From RGIG7213 sp045545665 (GTDB lineage: Bacteria > Bacillota > Clostridia > Oscillospirales > CAG-272), in contig JAZQBL010000039.1 of assembly GCA_045545665.1 (NCBI GenBank), positions 1-64,000 on the forward strand: DNA of 64,000 bases. Reading direction: 5' to 3'. The notes under the pieces were generated by a model that was given only the letters and a program-made list of their open reading frames with translations, did no database searches and was not told where the DNA came from. Position numbers and translations under genes: made by a program. Positions 8,558 through 17,661 of the stretch are shown piece by piece. The stretch's first letter is position 1, and each line of letters opens with the position of its first letter.

Positions 8558-8702
8558 GTGTACCTGTTACGGACTATCCCTCAGTCTTTTGCTTTGCAAA
8601 ATCCACCTTTCTTTACACAAGAGAGGATTTTTTGTCACTTCGCAATCTTTTCGTCTCCCGGTGATAAAACCGGGGTGATTTCCACGCCTTAAGGCGCCAA
8701 AA

Positions 8703-8733
8703 AACACAGTCGGAACTTTCGTCCGACTGTGTT
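8703..8733 (-). terminator. terminator of the membrane/propeller protein gene
   Basis: A 12-bp perfect stem, AACACAGTCGGA (8703-8714) with TCCGACTGTGTT (8722-8733), followed on the minus strand by TTTTGG. It is 9 bases past the stop at 8742. A CGCCTTAAGGCG palindrome lies just beyond. Confidence 0.85.
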
Positions 8734-8741
8734 AAAATTAT

Positions 8742-11030
8742 TTATTTCGAAGAAGGTATTTCGTACTCAATAATGAGTTCAAACTTCGTCTTTTTCTTTG
8801 CAGAATATATTGCAACTTCATCGTCGCTAACTTTCTGTATGTAAATGGTATTATTTACAAACGCAGAAGCGATTCCAACATCATCTGCAACCTTCTGCTT
8901 TTCCTTGCCGTTACGGCTGGAATAGAGTGTACCTGTTTCGTCATCGGCAACATCAGCTATGAAGAGGAGGTAATCGTCATGCGTCATAGTCATTCTTTCA
9001 GCATCGTCTGCTATCTTCTTGGGTTCACCCGTTTTCTTTACGTAGCGGAGTGTTTCATCTTCGTCGATGAAATAGCATTTTTCGCCATCTGACGTAATTT
9101 CAAATGATGTAACATCACTTGCAATTTCAACGTATCCTTCTTCGCTGTAACCGTTTCCGCGATAAAGATCACCGGAATCGCTCAACGAGTAAACCTGAAG
9201 GAAATAAACAACTTCAGCAGTAGGTGTCGTTTCGAAACTGGATACATAATTCTCTATCTTGTGTGTTTCGCATTTATCGTCGAGATAGTAAAGTGTGTGG
9301 TCTTCATTAGCTATGAAGTACTGTTCAAGTAAGCTTTCCATAGGCAACGTCAAACAATTTGAACCACTTGATACTTCGGAGTTATACTTGTTGTATCCCA
9401 TCTTATCGATTCTGATACCGTCCGAAGTTATCTTTACCTTTTCTCCGCCATCTTCGGAAAAATAAACGTCATTACCTTCGCCGAAAATCGCCTGCGTATG
9501 ATCTGTATTGAGGCACATAGTAGGAAGATTGTTTACATCATTAAGGATCTTAACTGATTCCTTTCCGTCCTTCTGTACGTAAACAGCCTTCTTTTCAACA
9601 TTAAAATAGTAAGCAAGTTTTGCTTTGTTTGATATTGCAAGAGGTCTAAGTCCGTCACCGTCTTCATATTCTTCAGCCTTGCCGCCGGAATATGTAAACA
9701 TTGTATATTCATGTTCGCCGTCTTTGATTTCACATTCAGCATAAGCTACAGTCTTACCATCAGGAGATACACATATAGATTCAACCTTTTCATCCGTGAT
9801 GGATTCTGCTTTTTCATCTTTGATAACGTAATGGAAAAGCTCTTGTTCTTCTCCGGCTTTATCAGTAACAACATAAACAAGTGCTGTACCCTCGGATGCG
9901 AGATATACATCTTCTATGTTATCTTCTTCAGCAACAGTAAGGAGCTTCTTGCCGGTATATACGTACAATACGTCCTCTTTTTCGCCGTCAACAACAAACG
10001 CTTTGGTTTTGCCGTTAATAGATGTTCTCTCAATAGAAGCTTCACCCTCTACAGTAGATTCTACAACCTTACCGTCAACAATAATCAATGTTTCTTCCTT
10101 ATCGGGATCATACGACAGAAGTATAGACTTCTCGGGGATGACATATTTTGTTGCTTTGGGCCATGCGGCAATAACGATAATTATAAGAACGAGCAAAAGC
10201 AACGCGGCGCCCGCTATAATTCCGATACGCTTTATCAAAGCAGGATTTTCCTTTACAAAGCTGCTTGCTTTGTTTGCAGTATTTGAAAAGAAATCTTTAA
10301 CTTTAGTAAAATCAATGTTTGTTGCAGCGCCGTCTTCGTCATCGTTGTTTGCTGCGGCCGCTACAGTTGCTGCTGTTGCCGCTGTTGCTGTCGCTGCAGC
10401 CCCTGCGTAGAAGGCAGCGTTATTCGCATCATCGTCGCTATATGCATCCATATTATTGTCAACTGCATAACCGTTGTTAGGCTGAACTGCGGGCTGGTTT
10501 TTAACCATAGGGCCAAACAATTTAAGAGCAACAAAAACAATTATAGGGAACAAAAGCATGATGTACATACCAAATCCGGGTCTTACACCAATTGTAATTC
10601 CCCACATTTTTTCGCGTACAACGATTAAAGTTATAAACGAAAAGATTGCAGCAAGAACATTGATGCCGATATAACTAAGTATTGCGATCGTTGAGATCTT
10701 GTTTATCAACTTAGTATTCAAAGCAGGGAGAACATTAGTACCTGCAGATGTTGCTTTGAATGCGCCAAATAAGCCGAAAAGTATCATAAGGATACTCAAC
10801 ACAAGGAGAATAATAACAAGGACCGATGTAAATGCGAGAGTAAAAGATGAAGAGTCTGAAAGGTCACTGGCAGCAGTCATAAACTTGTACCCGTTGACAC
10901 CCTCTGACATCTTTTCACTCCCATAGCTCGCATAAGCAACCGCATAGTTGAAACACATGAGAATGAAGTTGAACACACCTATCACGAAACATGCAAGTGG
11001 GTTCAAAAGTTTTTTGAGATTGATTGACAT
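8742..11030 (-). CDS. membrane protein with extracytoplasmic beta-propeller-like domain
   Basis: A 762-residue protein of unknown function. The N-terminal 190 residues hold about four membrane segments, for example CFVIGVFNFILMCF and VLVIILLVLSILMILFGLF. An Ala/Thr-rich, Asp-rich linker follows (AATATAATAATVAAAANN). A further membrane helix is at about residue 280 (GIIAGAALLLLVLIIIVIAA). The last 460 residues are beta-rich repeats such as SICVSPDGKTVAYAE, with WD40/TolB-like spacing, presumably outside the cell. The start at 11030 has AAAGGAAA upstream and removes an unlikely extension. It has its own promoter and terminator. Confidence 0.8.
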   Translation of the reverse strand: MSINLKKLLNPLACFVIGVFNFILMCFNYAVAYASYGSEKMSEGVNGYKFMTAASDLSDSSSFTLAFTSVLVIILLVLSILMILFGLFGAFKATSAGTNVLPALNTKLINKISTIAILSYIGINVLAAIFSFITLIVVREKMWGITIGVRPGFGMYIMLLFPIIVFVALKLFGPMVKNQPAVQPNNGYAVDNNMDAYSDDDANNAAFYAGAAATATAATAATVAAAANNDDEDGAATNIDFTKVKDFFSNTANKASSFVKENPALIKRIGIIAGAALLLLVLIIIVIAAWPKATKYVIPEKSILLSYDPDKEETLIIVDGKVVESTVEGEASIERTSINGKTKAFVVDGEKEDVLYVYTGKKLLTVAEEDNIEDVYLASEGTALVYVVTDKAGEEQELFHYVIKDEKAESITDEKVESICVSPDGKTVAYAECEIKDGEHEYTMFTYSGGKAEEYEDGDGLRPLAISNKAKLAYYFNVEKKAVYVQKDGKESVKILNDVNNLPTMCLNTDHTQAIFGEGNDVYFSEDGGEKVKITSDGIRIDKMGYNKYNSEVSSGSNCLTLPMESLLEQYFIANEDHTLYYLDDKCETHKIENYVSSFETTPTAEVVYFLQVYSLSDSGDLYRGNGYSEEGYVEIASDVTSFEITSDGEKCYFIDEDETLRYVKKTGEPKKIADDAERMTMTHDDYLLFIADVADDETGTLYSSRNGKEKQKVADDVGIASAFVNNTIYIQKVSDDEVAIYSAKKKTKFELIIEYEIPSSK

Positions 11031-11388
11031 GACGTTTTCCTTTCTTTCAGTAAAAATAAAAATGAATAATAATGAACGAAGGTCAACACTTTTATTGTGC
11101 AAAAACCTACATTTTTTTGCATTATAACACACCTTTCTTTTAATGTCAACAATTAATTAACTTTTTCTTGAGTAATTTTAATATTTTTCTACTTTTTTCG
11201 AACATATCTTTTAAATCTTTTTATTCTCTTTTGCATACAGTAATGTTTCTACAAATTGATTTCTCGTCTTCTTTCGAAATAAACAAGCCGATCTTAAAAA
11301 GTCAAGATCGGCTGCCCGGAAATGGTTTATGGCAAAAAAGCAACAAACATTCAGTGTAGAGCGAAAACTTAAAACATACAAAAACAGC
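11031..11388. other. intergenic region with promoter and hairpin
   Basis: 358 bases without a gene. The left part is the leader and promoter of the leftward membrane/propeller gene. The right part has a 10-bp hairpin (AGCCGATCTT at 11286-11295 with AAGATCGGCT at 11304-11313). On the minus strand it is followed by TTGTTTATTT and may terminate the small membrane protein gene. The rest is AT-rich and featureless. Confidence 0.6.
11121..11149 (-). promoter_or_regulatory. promoter of the membrane/propeller protein gene
   Basis: Perfect TTGACA (11149-11144) and TATAAT (11126-11121) on the minus strand with 17-base spacing, about 90 bases before the ATG at 11030. Confidence 0.8.
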
Positions 11389-11757
11389 TTATTTTTTCAA
11401 AAGCCATGAAACAATTGAAAAAATAACAAAATCGACCAGAACTAAACAAATATGGAACATCACCAAAATTCCAATAATATTTGCAGAATAATTTGCGAAA
11501 AAACAAATAATCGAATTCACAGGACCAAGAAATGCAAAAAACAGAGATAGTATAAGTTCAAAGTAATAATACCGAGGGATCTTTCGTTTTTTAAGATGAA
11601 ATACAGTCCTTACCCATCTTGCGGGAATAACATATCCTTTAGGATAACGTGATGAATTAGTCCTGATCCTTTCTATCATTCCTATCGCTGAATTCTTGCA
11701 ACACATACTTGACAAAAAAGAAAGTCCCAGAAACATAAATGTACATTCAACGTCCAT
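11389..11757 (-). CDS. small membrane protein of unknown function
   Basis: 122 residues with an N-terminal hydrophobic stretch (MFLGLSFLSSMCC), a basic middle (RWVRTVFHLKKRKIPRYYY) and two C-terminal membrane helices (LILSLFFAFLGPVNSIICFF and IGILVMFHICLVLVDFVIF). No family was recognised. It is AT-rich and lies between the duplicated segments, so it is probably an accessory gene. The upstream bases give only a weak ribosome binding site, so the start is uncertain. Confidence 0.45.
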   Translation of the reverse strand: MDVECTFMFLGLSFLSSMCCKNSAIGMIERIRTNSSRYPKGYVIPARWVRTVFHLKKRKIPRYYYFELILSLFFAFLGPVNSIICFFANYSANIIGILVMFHICLVLVDFVIFSIVSWLLKK

Positions 11758-11834
11758 ATTTAAACCTCATTGAATTTCCACGAGCTCGGGCGGGCACTCA
11801 AAAAACATTATAGCAGCTACGCCATAATGTTGAT

Positions 11835-12010
11835 TTTCCACAAAACAACAACATTTTTTCATCATCATTATCACCAATAATTTTTCGCCAAATTTTCAAA
11901 CCTTGCTTTGTTACTTTCTTCATAAAAATAATTATTTCACCGACATTGCTTTCATGTATTTGCCATTGTTAATGGCTCGAATATAAACTTTAGCGCCGCA
12001 GTACCACCGC
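11835..12010. repeat. dispersed 0.19-kb repeat, copy 2 (degenerate)
   Basis: A diverged copy of 8345-8531. Compared with copy 1 it lacks about 11 bases near 11948-11955, which breaks the frame that copy 1 keeps open. No complete gene is present in 11758-12065: the leftward frame covers only the VTKQGLKIWRKIIGDNDDEK segment. Confidence 0.75.
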
Positions 12011-12065
12011 CTTGCATTGATTTAATACAATTTCGTCTTTTTCTATTCAATTCACGGTTTTTATG

Positions 12066-12899
12066 CTAACCATTCATCTGTTCTCTTCTCTTTGCGCCAT
12101 TGGATATTAATAATTCCGTCAGTTGGTCCACTTGTTCCTGTGCTGATCCGTTAGGATTGGATATTGCAAAATCCAACGCAGTCCATCCACCCTTTGCCGG
12201 TTCATTCACCTTTACTTTTTGATTCAATAAAAGAGCAGTAATTTCGACGCTTCCAACAACTACCGCACAATGAAGTGCAGTATTTTGATAAATATCTTTA
12301 ACATTTACATCTGCTCCTAATTCAACTATTCTTTTAACCAGTTCAAAACGATTGGCGATACAAGCGTGAATCAAAGAGGTTCTGCCATCGTGACCACACA
12401 TATCAACACACGGGAGCTTCATAACCATTTCAATAATTTCCGTATCTGTATATGCTGTTCCCTCGCTTGAAGCCTTCATCATATCTGAAATCGTATCGAT
12501 TTCATTTCGAGGCTTGGCATCAATCTGTTTCTTTCTGAACTTAGTGATACTACCGCTAATATCAAATTCACAAATCATTGATTTCTTGGGAATATTACGT
12601 GCAATAGAAACCAAAGTATCAATTGCTTTTTCACCATGAATATTCGCATGCAAGCAAATAAAACCGGCACATAATCTTGTCTTGGGATCGTCATCCTCTA
12701 ACCATTTCAGCAACAAATCAGAGTAGAGTGATGGATCGGCAATCACTCGATCCGTCAAACCTCCCAATGCTGTCACTGCGCGGTTATGTCTGCCTGCAGA
12801 ACCTTTTTCGAGAGTATCTTTCGAATACAAATTATACCTTGATGAATGCAGCAAAAACGATTTTTTAAATCTATCTAATTTTTTCTCCGAATCATTCAT
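12066..12899 (-). CDS. ankyrin-repeat protein with HEAT-like N-terminal domain
   Basis: 277 residues. The N-terminal half is helical and HEAT-like, containing GRHNRAVTALGGLTDRV and WLEDDDPKTRLCAGFI, and resembles immunity or DUF2019-like domains. The C-terminal half has about three ankyrin repeats: DGRTSLIHACIANRFELV, YQNTALHCAVVVGSVEIT and GWTALDFAI. The role is unknown. Ankyrin and HEAT-like proteins are frequent as toxin-immunity partners in polymorphic-toxin regions, which fits the context. The ATG at 12899 follows GGAAGAG by 6 bases and is preferred over upstream in-frame starts. Confidence 0.75.
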   Translation of the reverse strand: MNDSEKKLDRFKKSFLLHSSRYNLYSKDTLEKGSAGRHNRAVTALGGLTDRVIADPSLYSDLLLKWLEDDDPKTRLCAGFICLHANIHGEKAIDTLVSIARNIPKKSMICEFDISGSITKFRKKQIDAKPRNEIDTISDMMKASSEGTAYTDTEIIEMVMKLPCVDMCGHDGRTSLIHACIANRFELVKRIVELGADVNVKDIYQNTALHCAVVVGSVEITALLLNQKVKVNEPAKGGWTALDFAISNPNGSAQEQVDQLTELLISNGAKRREQMNG

Positions 12900-12954
12900 A
12901 TTTTTCTCTTCCAACATTATGTATATTTTTAATAAAAACATAATTTGCGTTACC

Positions 12955-12983
12955 ATTATAGCACAGTTTTTTTAAGCTGTCAA
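12955..12983 (-). promoter_or_regulatory. promoter of the ankyrin-repeat gene
   Basis: Perfect minus-strand TTGACA (12983-12978) and TATAAT (12960-12955), 17 bases apart, 55 bases before the ATG at 12899. Confidence 0.8.
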
Positions 12984-13197
12984 CATTTCCATTTTATGTC
13001 AAAAACAATTACACCCGTTGCGAATCTGCCGCAAATCCTATCGTTATCCGCCGAACATAAACAAAGCTGCGCTGATAGTTAAATGCGACCGATAAAGAAG
13101 CATCACTCATATCAGAAGCTTCGATTTAAACCGGTGCAAAGTTTTGAACAGATCTCAATTTTTGAAAAATATTTCTCGGTTTATTTTTCAAAACGTA

Positions 13198-13226
13198 TTG
13201 AAATTCCCTTCCGAAAGCGATATAAT
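13198..13226 (+). promoter_or_regulatory. promoter of pyk
   Basis: TTGAAA (13198-13203), 17-base spacer, TATAAT (13221-13226). The short 30-base leader ends in GGAGGGAATAT before the ATG at 13256. Confidence 0.75.
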
Positions 13227-13255
13227 ATTTTATGTATAAACTTCGGAGGGAATAT

Positions 13256-14668
13256 ATGAGGAAAACAAAAATCATTTGTACGATAGGTCCGTCCAGTTCA
13301 GACGAAAAAACAATCACACAAATGTGCAAAGCGGGTATGAATGTTGCGCGTTTGAACTTCTCCCACGGCACTCACGCAGACCACAAAGAGAAAATAGACC
13401 TTATCAAAAAAGTCCGTGAAAAGTTAGAATATCCCATTCCCATTATGCTTGACACAAAGGGACCCGAATACAGAATAAAGACCTTCCGAAACGGCAAGGT
13501 CGAGATCCCCACGGGAAGTACTTTTACCTTTACCACGGAAGACGTGGAGGGAGATGAAACAAAGGTCTCCGTCAATTACAAAGGGCTGATACACGATCTT
13601 GAGGTCGGTGACAAGATTTTAGTCAACAACGGTTTAGTTGTATTCGAAGTAAAAGAGCTGTGCGAAACCGTTGCCGTTTGTACGACTGTCGTCGGCGGTA
13701 TTCTCAGTGACAGAAAAAGTATGTCGTTTCCGAACAAGGTAATGTCGGGACCTTATCTTTCCGAGCAGGACAAGGCTGATCTGCTGTTCGGCATCGAAAA
13801 CGATATAGATTTTGTTGCGGCGTCGTTTGTATCAACTAAAGAAGACGCTCTGTCTGTCCGTGAATTTTTAAACGCAAACGGCGGTGCTTCCATAGACTTA
13901 ATTGCAAAGATCGAAAACCGTGCGGGAGTTGACAACATTGAGGAAATATGCGAAGCCTGCGAAGGTATTATGATAGCGCGGGGAGACCTCGGTGTTGAAA
14001 TTCCTTTCGTAGAGGTTCCCTCTGTTCAGAAATATCTGATAAGCAAGTGCCGTATGCTCGGCAAACGTGTGATCACAGCCACGGAAATGCTGGAATCCAT
14101 GATGCAGAATCCCCGCCCGACACGTGCGGAGATATCCGATGTTGCAAACGCTGTGTACGACGGAAGCTCTGCGGTTATGCTTTCGGGAGAATCCGCTGCG
14201 GGAAAATATCCCGTTGCCGCAGTTGAGAGTATGGCTCAGATATGCGAATATACAGAACAGCGTATTGACTATAAAAAGTGGTTCTCCACTTCCGAATTCC
14301 GTATCAAAAATAATCTTGATGCCATCTCACACGCGACGTGCGCTATGTCTATCGACGTAAACGCAAAAGGTATCGTCGTATGTTCCGTATCGGGTACTAC
14401 CGCAAGAATGGTAAGCCGTTTTCGCAGTCCCGTTGACATCATCGGAATGACAACGGATAAAAAAGCCTGGAGAAAGCTTGCACTCAGTTGGGGAATAACG
14501 CCTATGCTTTCCGAAAAATTCAACTCTATGTACGTCATGTTCTATAAGGCTATGGCGTGCGCAAGAATGGCTTTAAATCTCCACCCCGGTGACAACGTGG
14601 TATTGACGGGCGGAACTATAAACGGACAGTCGGGAAACACGAACACGATCAAGGTAGAGCAGGCTTGA
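13256..14668 (+). CDS. pyk: pyruvate kinase
   Basis: 470 residues. Converts PEP and ADP to pyruvate and ATP in glycolysis. It starts MRKTKIICTIGPSS. Conserved segments seen are NVARLNFSHGTH, PIMLDTKGPE, the catalytic-lysine region LIAKIENRAGVDNI, GIMIARGDLGVEI and VITATEMLESMM. The length fits the basic A/B/C-domain enzyme, without the extra C-terminal PEP-utiliser domain found in Bacillus. The ATG at 13256 follows GGAGGG and is preferred over an upstream in-frame ATG at 13232. It has its own promoter. Confidence 0.97.
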   Translation: MRKTKIICTIGPSSSDEKTITQMCKAGMNVARLNFSHGTHADHKEKIDLIKKVREKLEYPIPIMLDTKGPEYRIKTFRNGKVEIPTGSTFTFTTEDVEGDETKVSVNYKGLIHDLEVGDKILVNNGLVVFEVKELCETVAVCTTVVGGILSDRKSMSFPNKVMSGPYLSEQDKADLLFGIENDIDFVAASFVSTKEDALSVREFLNANGGASIDLIAKIENRAGVDNIEEICEACEGIMIARGDLGVEIPFVEVPSVQKYLISKCRMLGKRVITATEMLESMMQNPRPTRAEISDVANAVYDGSSAVMLSGESAAGKYPVAAVESMAQICEYTEQRIDYKKWFSTSEFRIKNNLDAISHATCAMSIDVNAKGIVVCSVSGTTARMVSRFRSPVDIIGMTTDKKAWRKLALSWGITPMLSEKFNSMYVMFYKAMACARMALNLHPGDNVVLTGGTINGQSGNTNTIKVEQA

Positions 14669-14863
14669 TCCTGTAAAAATCTGCGCTTTCGATTCGTTGT
14701 ATATAAAACTTTTTTCAATTTACTGCATTAGTTTTTAAAAAACTATTGATTTTTTATAAAAAAGTAGTATAATATTTTTTTGGCATTGAAAATACAGGGG
14801 GCAGTGTAAATTATGACAGCCTTACAATGCCTTAAATATCAATTTTGAAAGAAGGCGTATTTT
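14669..14863 (+). promoter_or_regulatory. promoter and leader of the cation antiporter gene
   Basis: A TTGATT...TATAAT pair lies around 14746-14774 with about 16-base spacing. The leader then carries an 11-codon frame (ATG at 14813) after AGGGGG, possibly a leader peptide, and an AAGAAGG site before the antiporter ATG at 14864. No riboswitch consensus was recognised. Confidence 0.4.
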
Positions 14864-16159
14864 ATGAACCAGACGGCAAGTATTTTTATGAGCCTCTCGA
14901 TAGCTTTGCTTTCCGGACTTTTATTGTCAAGAGTTGCAAAAAAAGTAAAGCTCCCTGCGGTTACAGCATATCTTGTAGCCGGCGTTCTCATCGGCCCGTT
15001 CATTCTCGGTTCTTTGAACATTCCGGGAATAGGAATTACAACAGAACAGATCGAAGGATTCGGTATTATTTCGGATCTCGCTCTCGGATTTATCGCTTTT
15101 GCTATGGGTAACGAATTCCGTCTTGCCCAGCTTAAAGAGATCGGCAAGCAGGCTACCGTTATCGGAGTTTTACAGGCACTGTTCACGACTGTTGTTGTGG
15201 ATGCGGTGCTGATCGGTTTGCACTTTCTTATGCCCGATAAGCTGTCTTTATCCGCCGCTATTGTTTTAGGCTCCGTTGCAACGGCTACCGCACCTGCGGC
15301 AACCTTGATGGTCGTTAAGCAGTATAAGGCAAAAGGACCCGTAACCGATATACTTCTTCCCGTTGTTGCTTTGGATGACGCGGTCGGTCTTGTGGTATTT
15401 GCTGTTTCCTTCGGTATTGCAAAATCCATAAGTCTCGGAAAGGTTGACGTACTTTCAGTTATTCTCGAGCCTTTACTCGAGGTCGTTCTCTCTCTCGGTC
15501 TCGGTTTTATTTCGGGACTTCTCTTCACTCTTTGTGAAAGATATTTCCATTCACGTTCAAAAAGAATGGCTGTGTCGGTTACGTTCGTTATGATGACGGT
15601 TGCCGTATCGTGCCTTAAATTTGATATCGGCGGTATTCACATCGGTTTTTCTTCCTTGCTTGCTTGTATGATGCTCGGAACTGTATTCTGCAATATGTGC
15701 GAGGTATCGGAAGAGCTTATGGACAGAGCCGACAGGTGGACGACACCTATTCTAATTCTCTTCTTCGTTATCAGCGGCGCCGAGCTTGAGCTTTCGGTAT
15801 TTGCCGATTGGGCTGTTGTCGTAGTAGGTATCGTTTACATAATCTCACGTTCGTTTGGTAAGTACTTCGGCGCTAACATCAGTGCAAAAATGATGAAATG
15901 CGATCCCAACATCGTTAAATATCTCGGCATTACGCTTTTACCTCAGGCGGGCGTTGCACTCGGTATGGCTATTAAAGCAATCGAGCTCGGACCTGACGGT
16001 GCTGTTGTAAGAAATATTACGTTGTTTGCGGTTCTGATATACGAGATCGTCGGTCCGTACCTGACGAAGATTGCACTTACGAAAGCAGGAGACATCAAAG
16101 AAGAAGGACGCACGAGCGCAAGAGAAGAACATCTTGCAAAAAAATCGCTGAATAAATAA
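14864..16159 (+). CDS. CPA2/Kef-type cation:proton antiporter
   Basis: A 431-residue membrane protein with about 12 helices of the Na+/H+ exchanger domain (PF00999). Family-typical motifs include YLVAGVLIGPFILG (TM2), a TM4-5 gating region GSVATATAPAATLMVV and the ion-binding ALDDAVGLVVFA region with two adjacent Asp. It lacks a C-terminal RCK/TrkA-N domain, so any regulation must come from elsewhere. The substrate (Na+ or K+) cannot be told from sequence. The C-terminus is short and charged. It ends just before a bidirectional terminator. Confidence 0.88.
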   Translation: MNQTASIFMSLSIALLSGLLLSRVAKKVKLPAVTAYLVAGVLIGPFILGSLNIPGIGITTEQIEGFGIISDLALGFIAFAMGNEFRLAQLKEIGKQATVIGVLQALFTTVVVDAVLIGLHFLMPDKLSLSAAIVLGSVATATAPAATLMVVKQYKAKGPVTDILLPVVALDDAVGLVVFAVSFGIAKSISLGKVDVLSVILEPLLEVVLSLGLGFISGLLFTLCERYFHSRSKRMAVSVTFVMMTVAVSCLKFDIGGIHIGFSSLLACMMLGTVFCNMCEVSEELMDRADRWTTPILILFFVISGAELELSVFADWAVVVVGIVYIISRSFGKYFGANISAKMMKCDPNIVKYLGITLLPQAGVALGMAIKAIELGPDGAVVRNITLFAVLIYEIVGPYLTKIALTKAGDIKEEGRTSAREEHLAKKSLNK

Positions 16160-16175
16160 GCTGAACAAATAAAAT

Positions 16176-16215
16176 AAAAGATACTCTTTTACTTTCAAAG
16201 TACAGAGTATCTTTT
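16176..16215. terminator. bidirectional terminator between the antiporter and RDD genes
   Basis: A 12-bp stem AAAAGATACTCT/AGAGTATCTTTT (16176-16187 and 16204-16215) with an ACTTT/AAAGT inner hairpin. T-runs lie on both strands. It serves the converging genes; the last base falls on the stop of the RDD protein. Confidence 0.85.
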
Positions 16216-16613
16216 TATTTGCTGCGTGTTTCGGATCTTACCACTTTTGTACCGAAGGTCTTTTCTTCCCAATAAACCAGCTCGGAAAAATATATCTTAT
16301 CTATGCAAAGACCCTTTAAAAAATAATAGTATCCAACGGAATACATCAAAAACGCACGTTTGACAAGAATTTTAAAATTGGGAAGACTTCCATCTTTGTT
16401 ACAAATAACAAGTCCCACGATCTTTTTTCCTATACTTGCATTTCTGAATACAATGTCTTTGAAAAAGAGTGGTGTCAAGAATAAAAAGTAAATAAAGAAA
16501 TTGAGTTCAAAACCAAATTTTATAAAAATATTTTGAAAAATGTAAAAGAAAACTGCTACAACAAAATCATCTATAAAAGATGCAATTGAACGTTTTACTA
16601 AGATCGGCATCAA
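16215..16613 (-). CDS. RDD family membrane protein
   Basis: A 132-residue RDD-domain protein. Near the N-terminus is R-x-I-A-S-F-I-D-D, the Arg/Asp-Asp signature of the family, within the first membrane helix. A second helix follows, then the conserved loop FRNASIGKKIVGLVI. RDD proteins are small integral membrane proteins, some linked to ion exchange; most are uncharacterised. The gene is AT-rich, lies at the edge of the toxin-remnant region and may be accessory. Confidence 0.75.
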   Translation of the reverse strand: MMPILVKRSIASFIDDFVVAVFFYIFQNIFIKFGFELNFFIYFLFLTPLFFKDIVFRNASIGKKIVGLVICNKDGSLPNFKILVKRAFLMYSVGYYYFLKGLCIDKIYFSELVYWEEKTFGTKVVRSETRSK

Positions 16614-16726
16614 TAAAACATCCTTTCAAAAATATTTTCTGACCGTAATTTTACGAAAGATACGTACATCAAACATCAAAAAGCTTCAACGCCATAATTA
16701 GGATAACAAAAATACATTTTATTAAA

Positions 16727-17116
16727 TCACGGTGCTGACAATAAGAACCTTGGAGGCTTTCCGCTTTCCTCCTCACCTTGATAATACCCTATTCCTTTTC
16801 CGCAATAAATAATGCATATTTCTCCCGTCTGCGCTTTATTTACAGCCTCTTTCAATGGCAAAACGCCGATATAACTTTCTCCAACAAAATAAACATTTTC
16901 AGCTTCACTCAATTGCAGGAGATAATTCCTCATTTTATCACCCGACATATAAGCAATCGGTTGTAAGCATTCTTTTTTGAAATACTTAGGTCCGGCGAAA
17001 TGCCAAAAAACGGTATTTCTTTTTTCGGAATTATTCAGTTCCCATATGAATCTGTCCTGTTTTTCCTTCACTATATATTTTCGTATTATTTCTTCTTCAA
17101 ATTTATAATTTTCCAT
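16727..17116 (-). CDS. hypothetical protein (possible toxin-immunity type)
   Basis: 129 residues starting MENYKFEEEIIRKYI after a GGAAG ribosome binding site 7 bases upstream; upstream in-frame codons to 17161 are unlikely. The protein is soluble, alpha/beta and without recognisable motifs; it contains NTVFWHFAGPKYF and a C-terminal CIIYCGKGIGYYQGEE. It overlaps the preceding gene by 14 bases, so the two are probably co-transcribed. The context of orphan toxin tails suggests an immunity or remnant function. This is inference only. Confidence 0.5.
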   Translation of the reverse strand: MENYKFEEEIIRKYIVKEKQDRFIWELNNSEKRNTVFWHFAGPKYFKKECLQPIAYMSGDKMRNYLLQLSEAENVYFVGESYIGVLPLKEAVNKAQTGEICIIYCGKGIGYYQGEEESGKPPRFLLSAP

Positions 17117-17543
17117 ACTTATACTTCCTGCTGTACAGCAAAACAGTCTTTGTGTCGCCATTATTTTCGTCTTCTTTTTTTAACCCAACAACATCATATA
17201 CCAGCAAAGTAATTGCAGTGTCACACAATAAAACAATAAATACCAAAAAGAACACTACCCACAAGCTGATATATTCTTCGTCCAATTCTGTCTTCTCTGT
17301 TTCAATATCGTAATATACCGCAGAATCACTCCTGAGATCTACAATACATTTTTCATCAAACAAACGGTCTCTTATAGTTCTGTCATCTACCACTTTTGCT
17401 TTCACCGACGTAACGTTTTCCGATAAAAGATCATTTACTATATGCTGTTCATAATCATACCATAGGTTAAAATTTTTGTCAGCAAAGCACAAAAGAGATT
17501 TTTTCACAAAAAGAGACGTCGCTTTTTTAATCAAGTATGTCAT
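17103..17543 (-). CDS. single-pass membrane protein of unknown function
   Basis: 146 residues. The soluble N-terminal part (about 1-85) is followed by one strong membrane helix (SLWVVFFLVFIVLLCDTAITLLV) and a basic, charged tail. The frame is open upstream of the ATG for 17 more codons (to a TAG), so a 5' truncation is possible. A 10-codon frame (MKRLPIGDIF) with a good ribosome binding site ends in a TAATG overlap with this start and may provide translational coupling. No family was recognised. Confidence 0.45.
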   Translation of the reverse strand: MTYLIKKATSLFVKKSLLCFADKNFNLWYDYEQHIVNDLLSENVTSVKAKVVDDRTIRDRLFDEKCIVDLRSDSAVYYDIETEKTELDEEYISLWVVFFLVFIVLLCDTAITLLVYDVVGLKKEDENNGDTKTVLLYSRKYKYGKL

Positions 17544-17661
17544 TAAAAAATATCGCCGATGGGGAGCCGCTTCATAAAGAAATGTTCTTCCTGCTTCCTT
17601 TTTATATAAAAACTAACACTTTCGGTTTGAAAGCGTTATAGTGGGTTACATACTTTTTATT

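Larger units (their letters stand above)
12900..13255. other. divergent intergenic region between the ankyrin gene and pyk
   Basis: 356 bases without a gene. The ends hold the two divergent promoters annotated separately. The middle (12984-13190) shows no open frame, RNA gene or strong hairpin that I can support. Confidence 0.6.
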
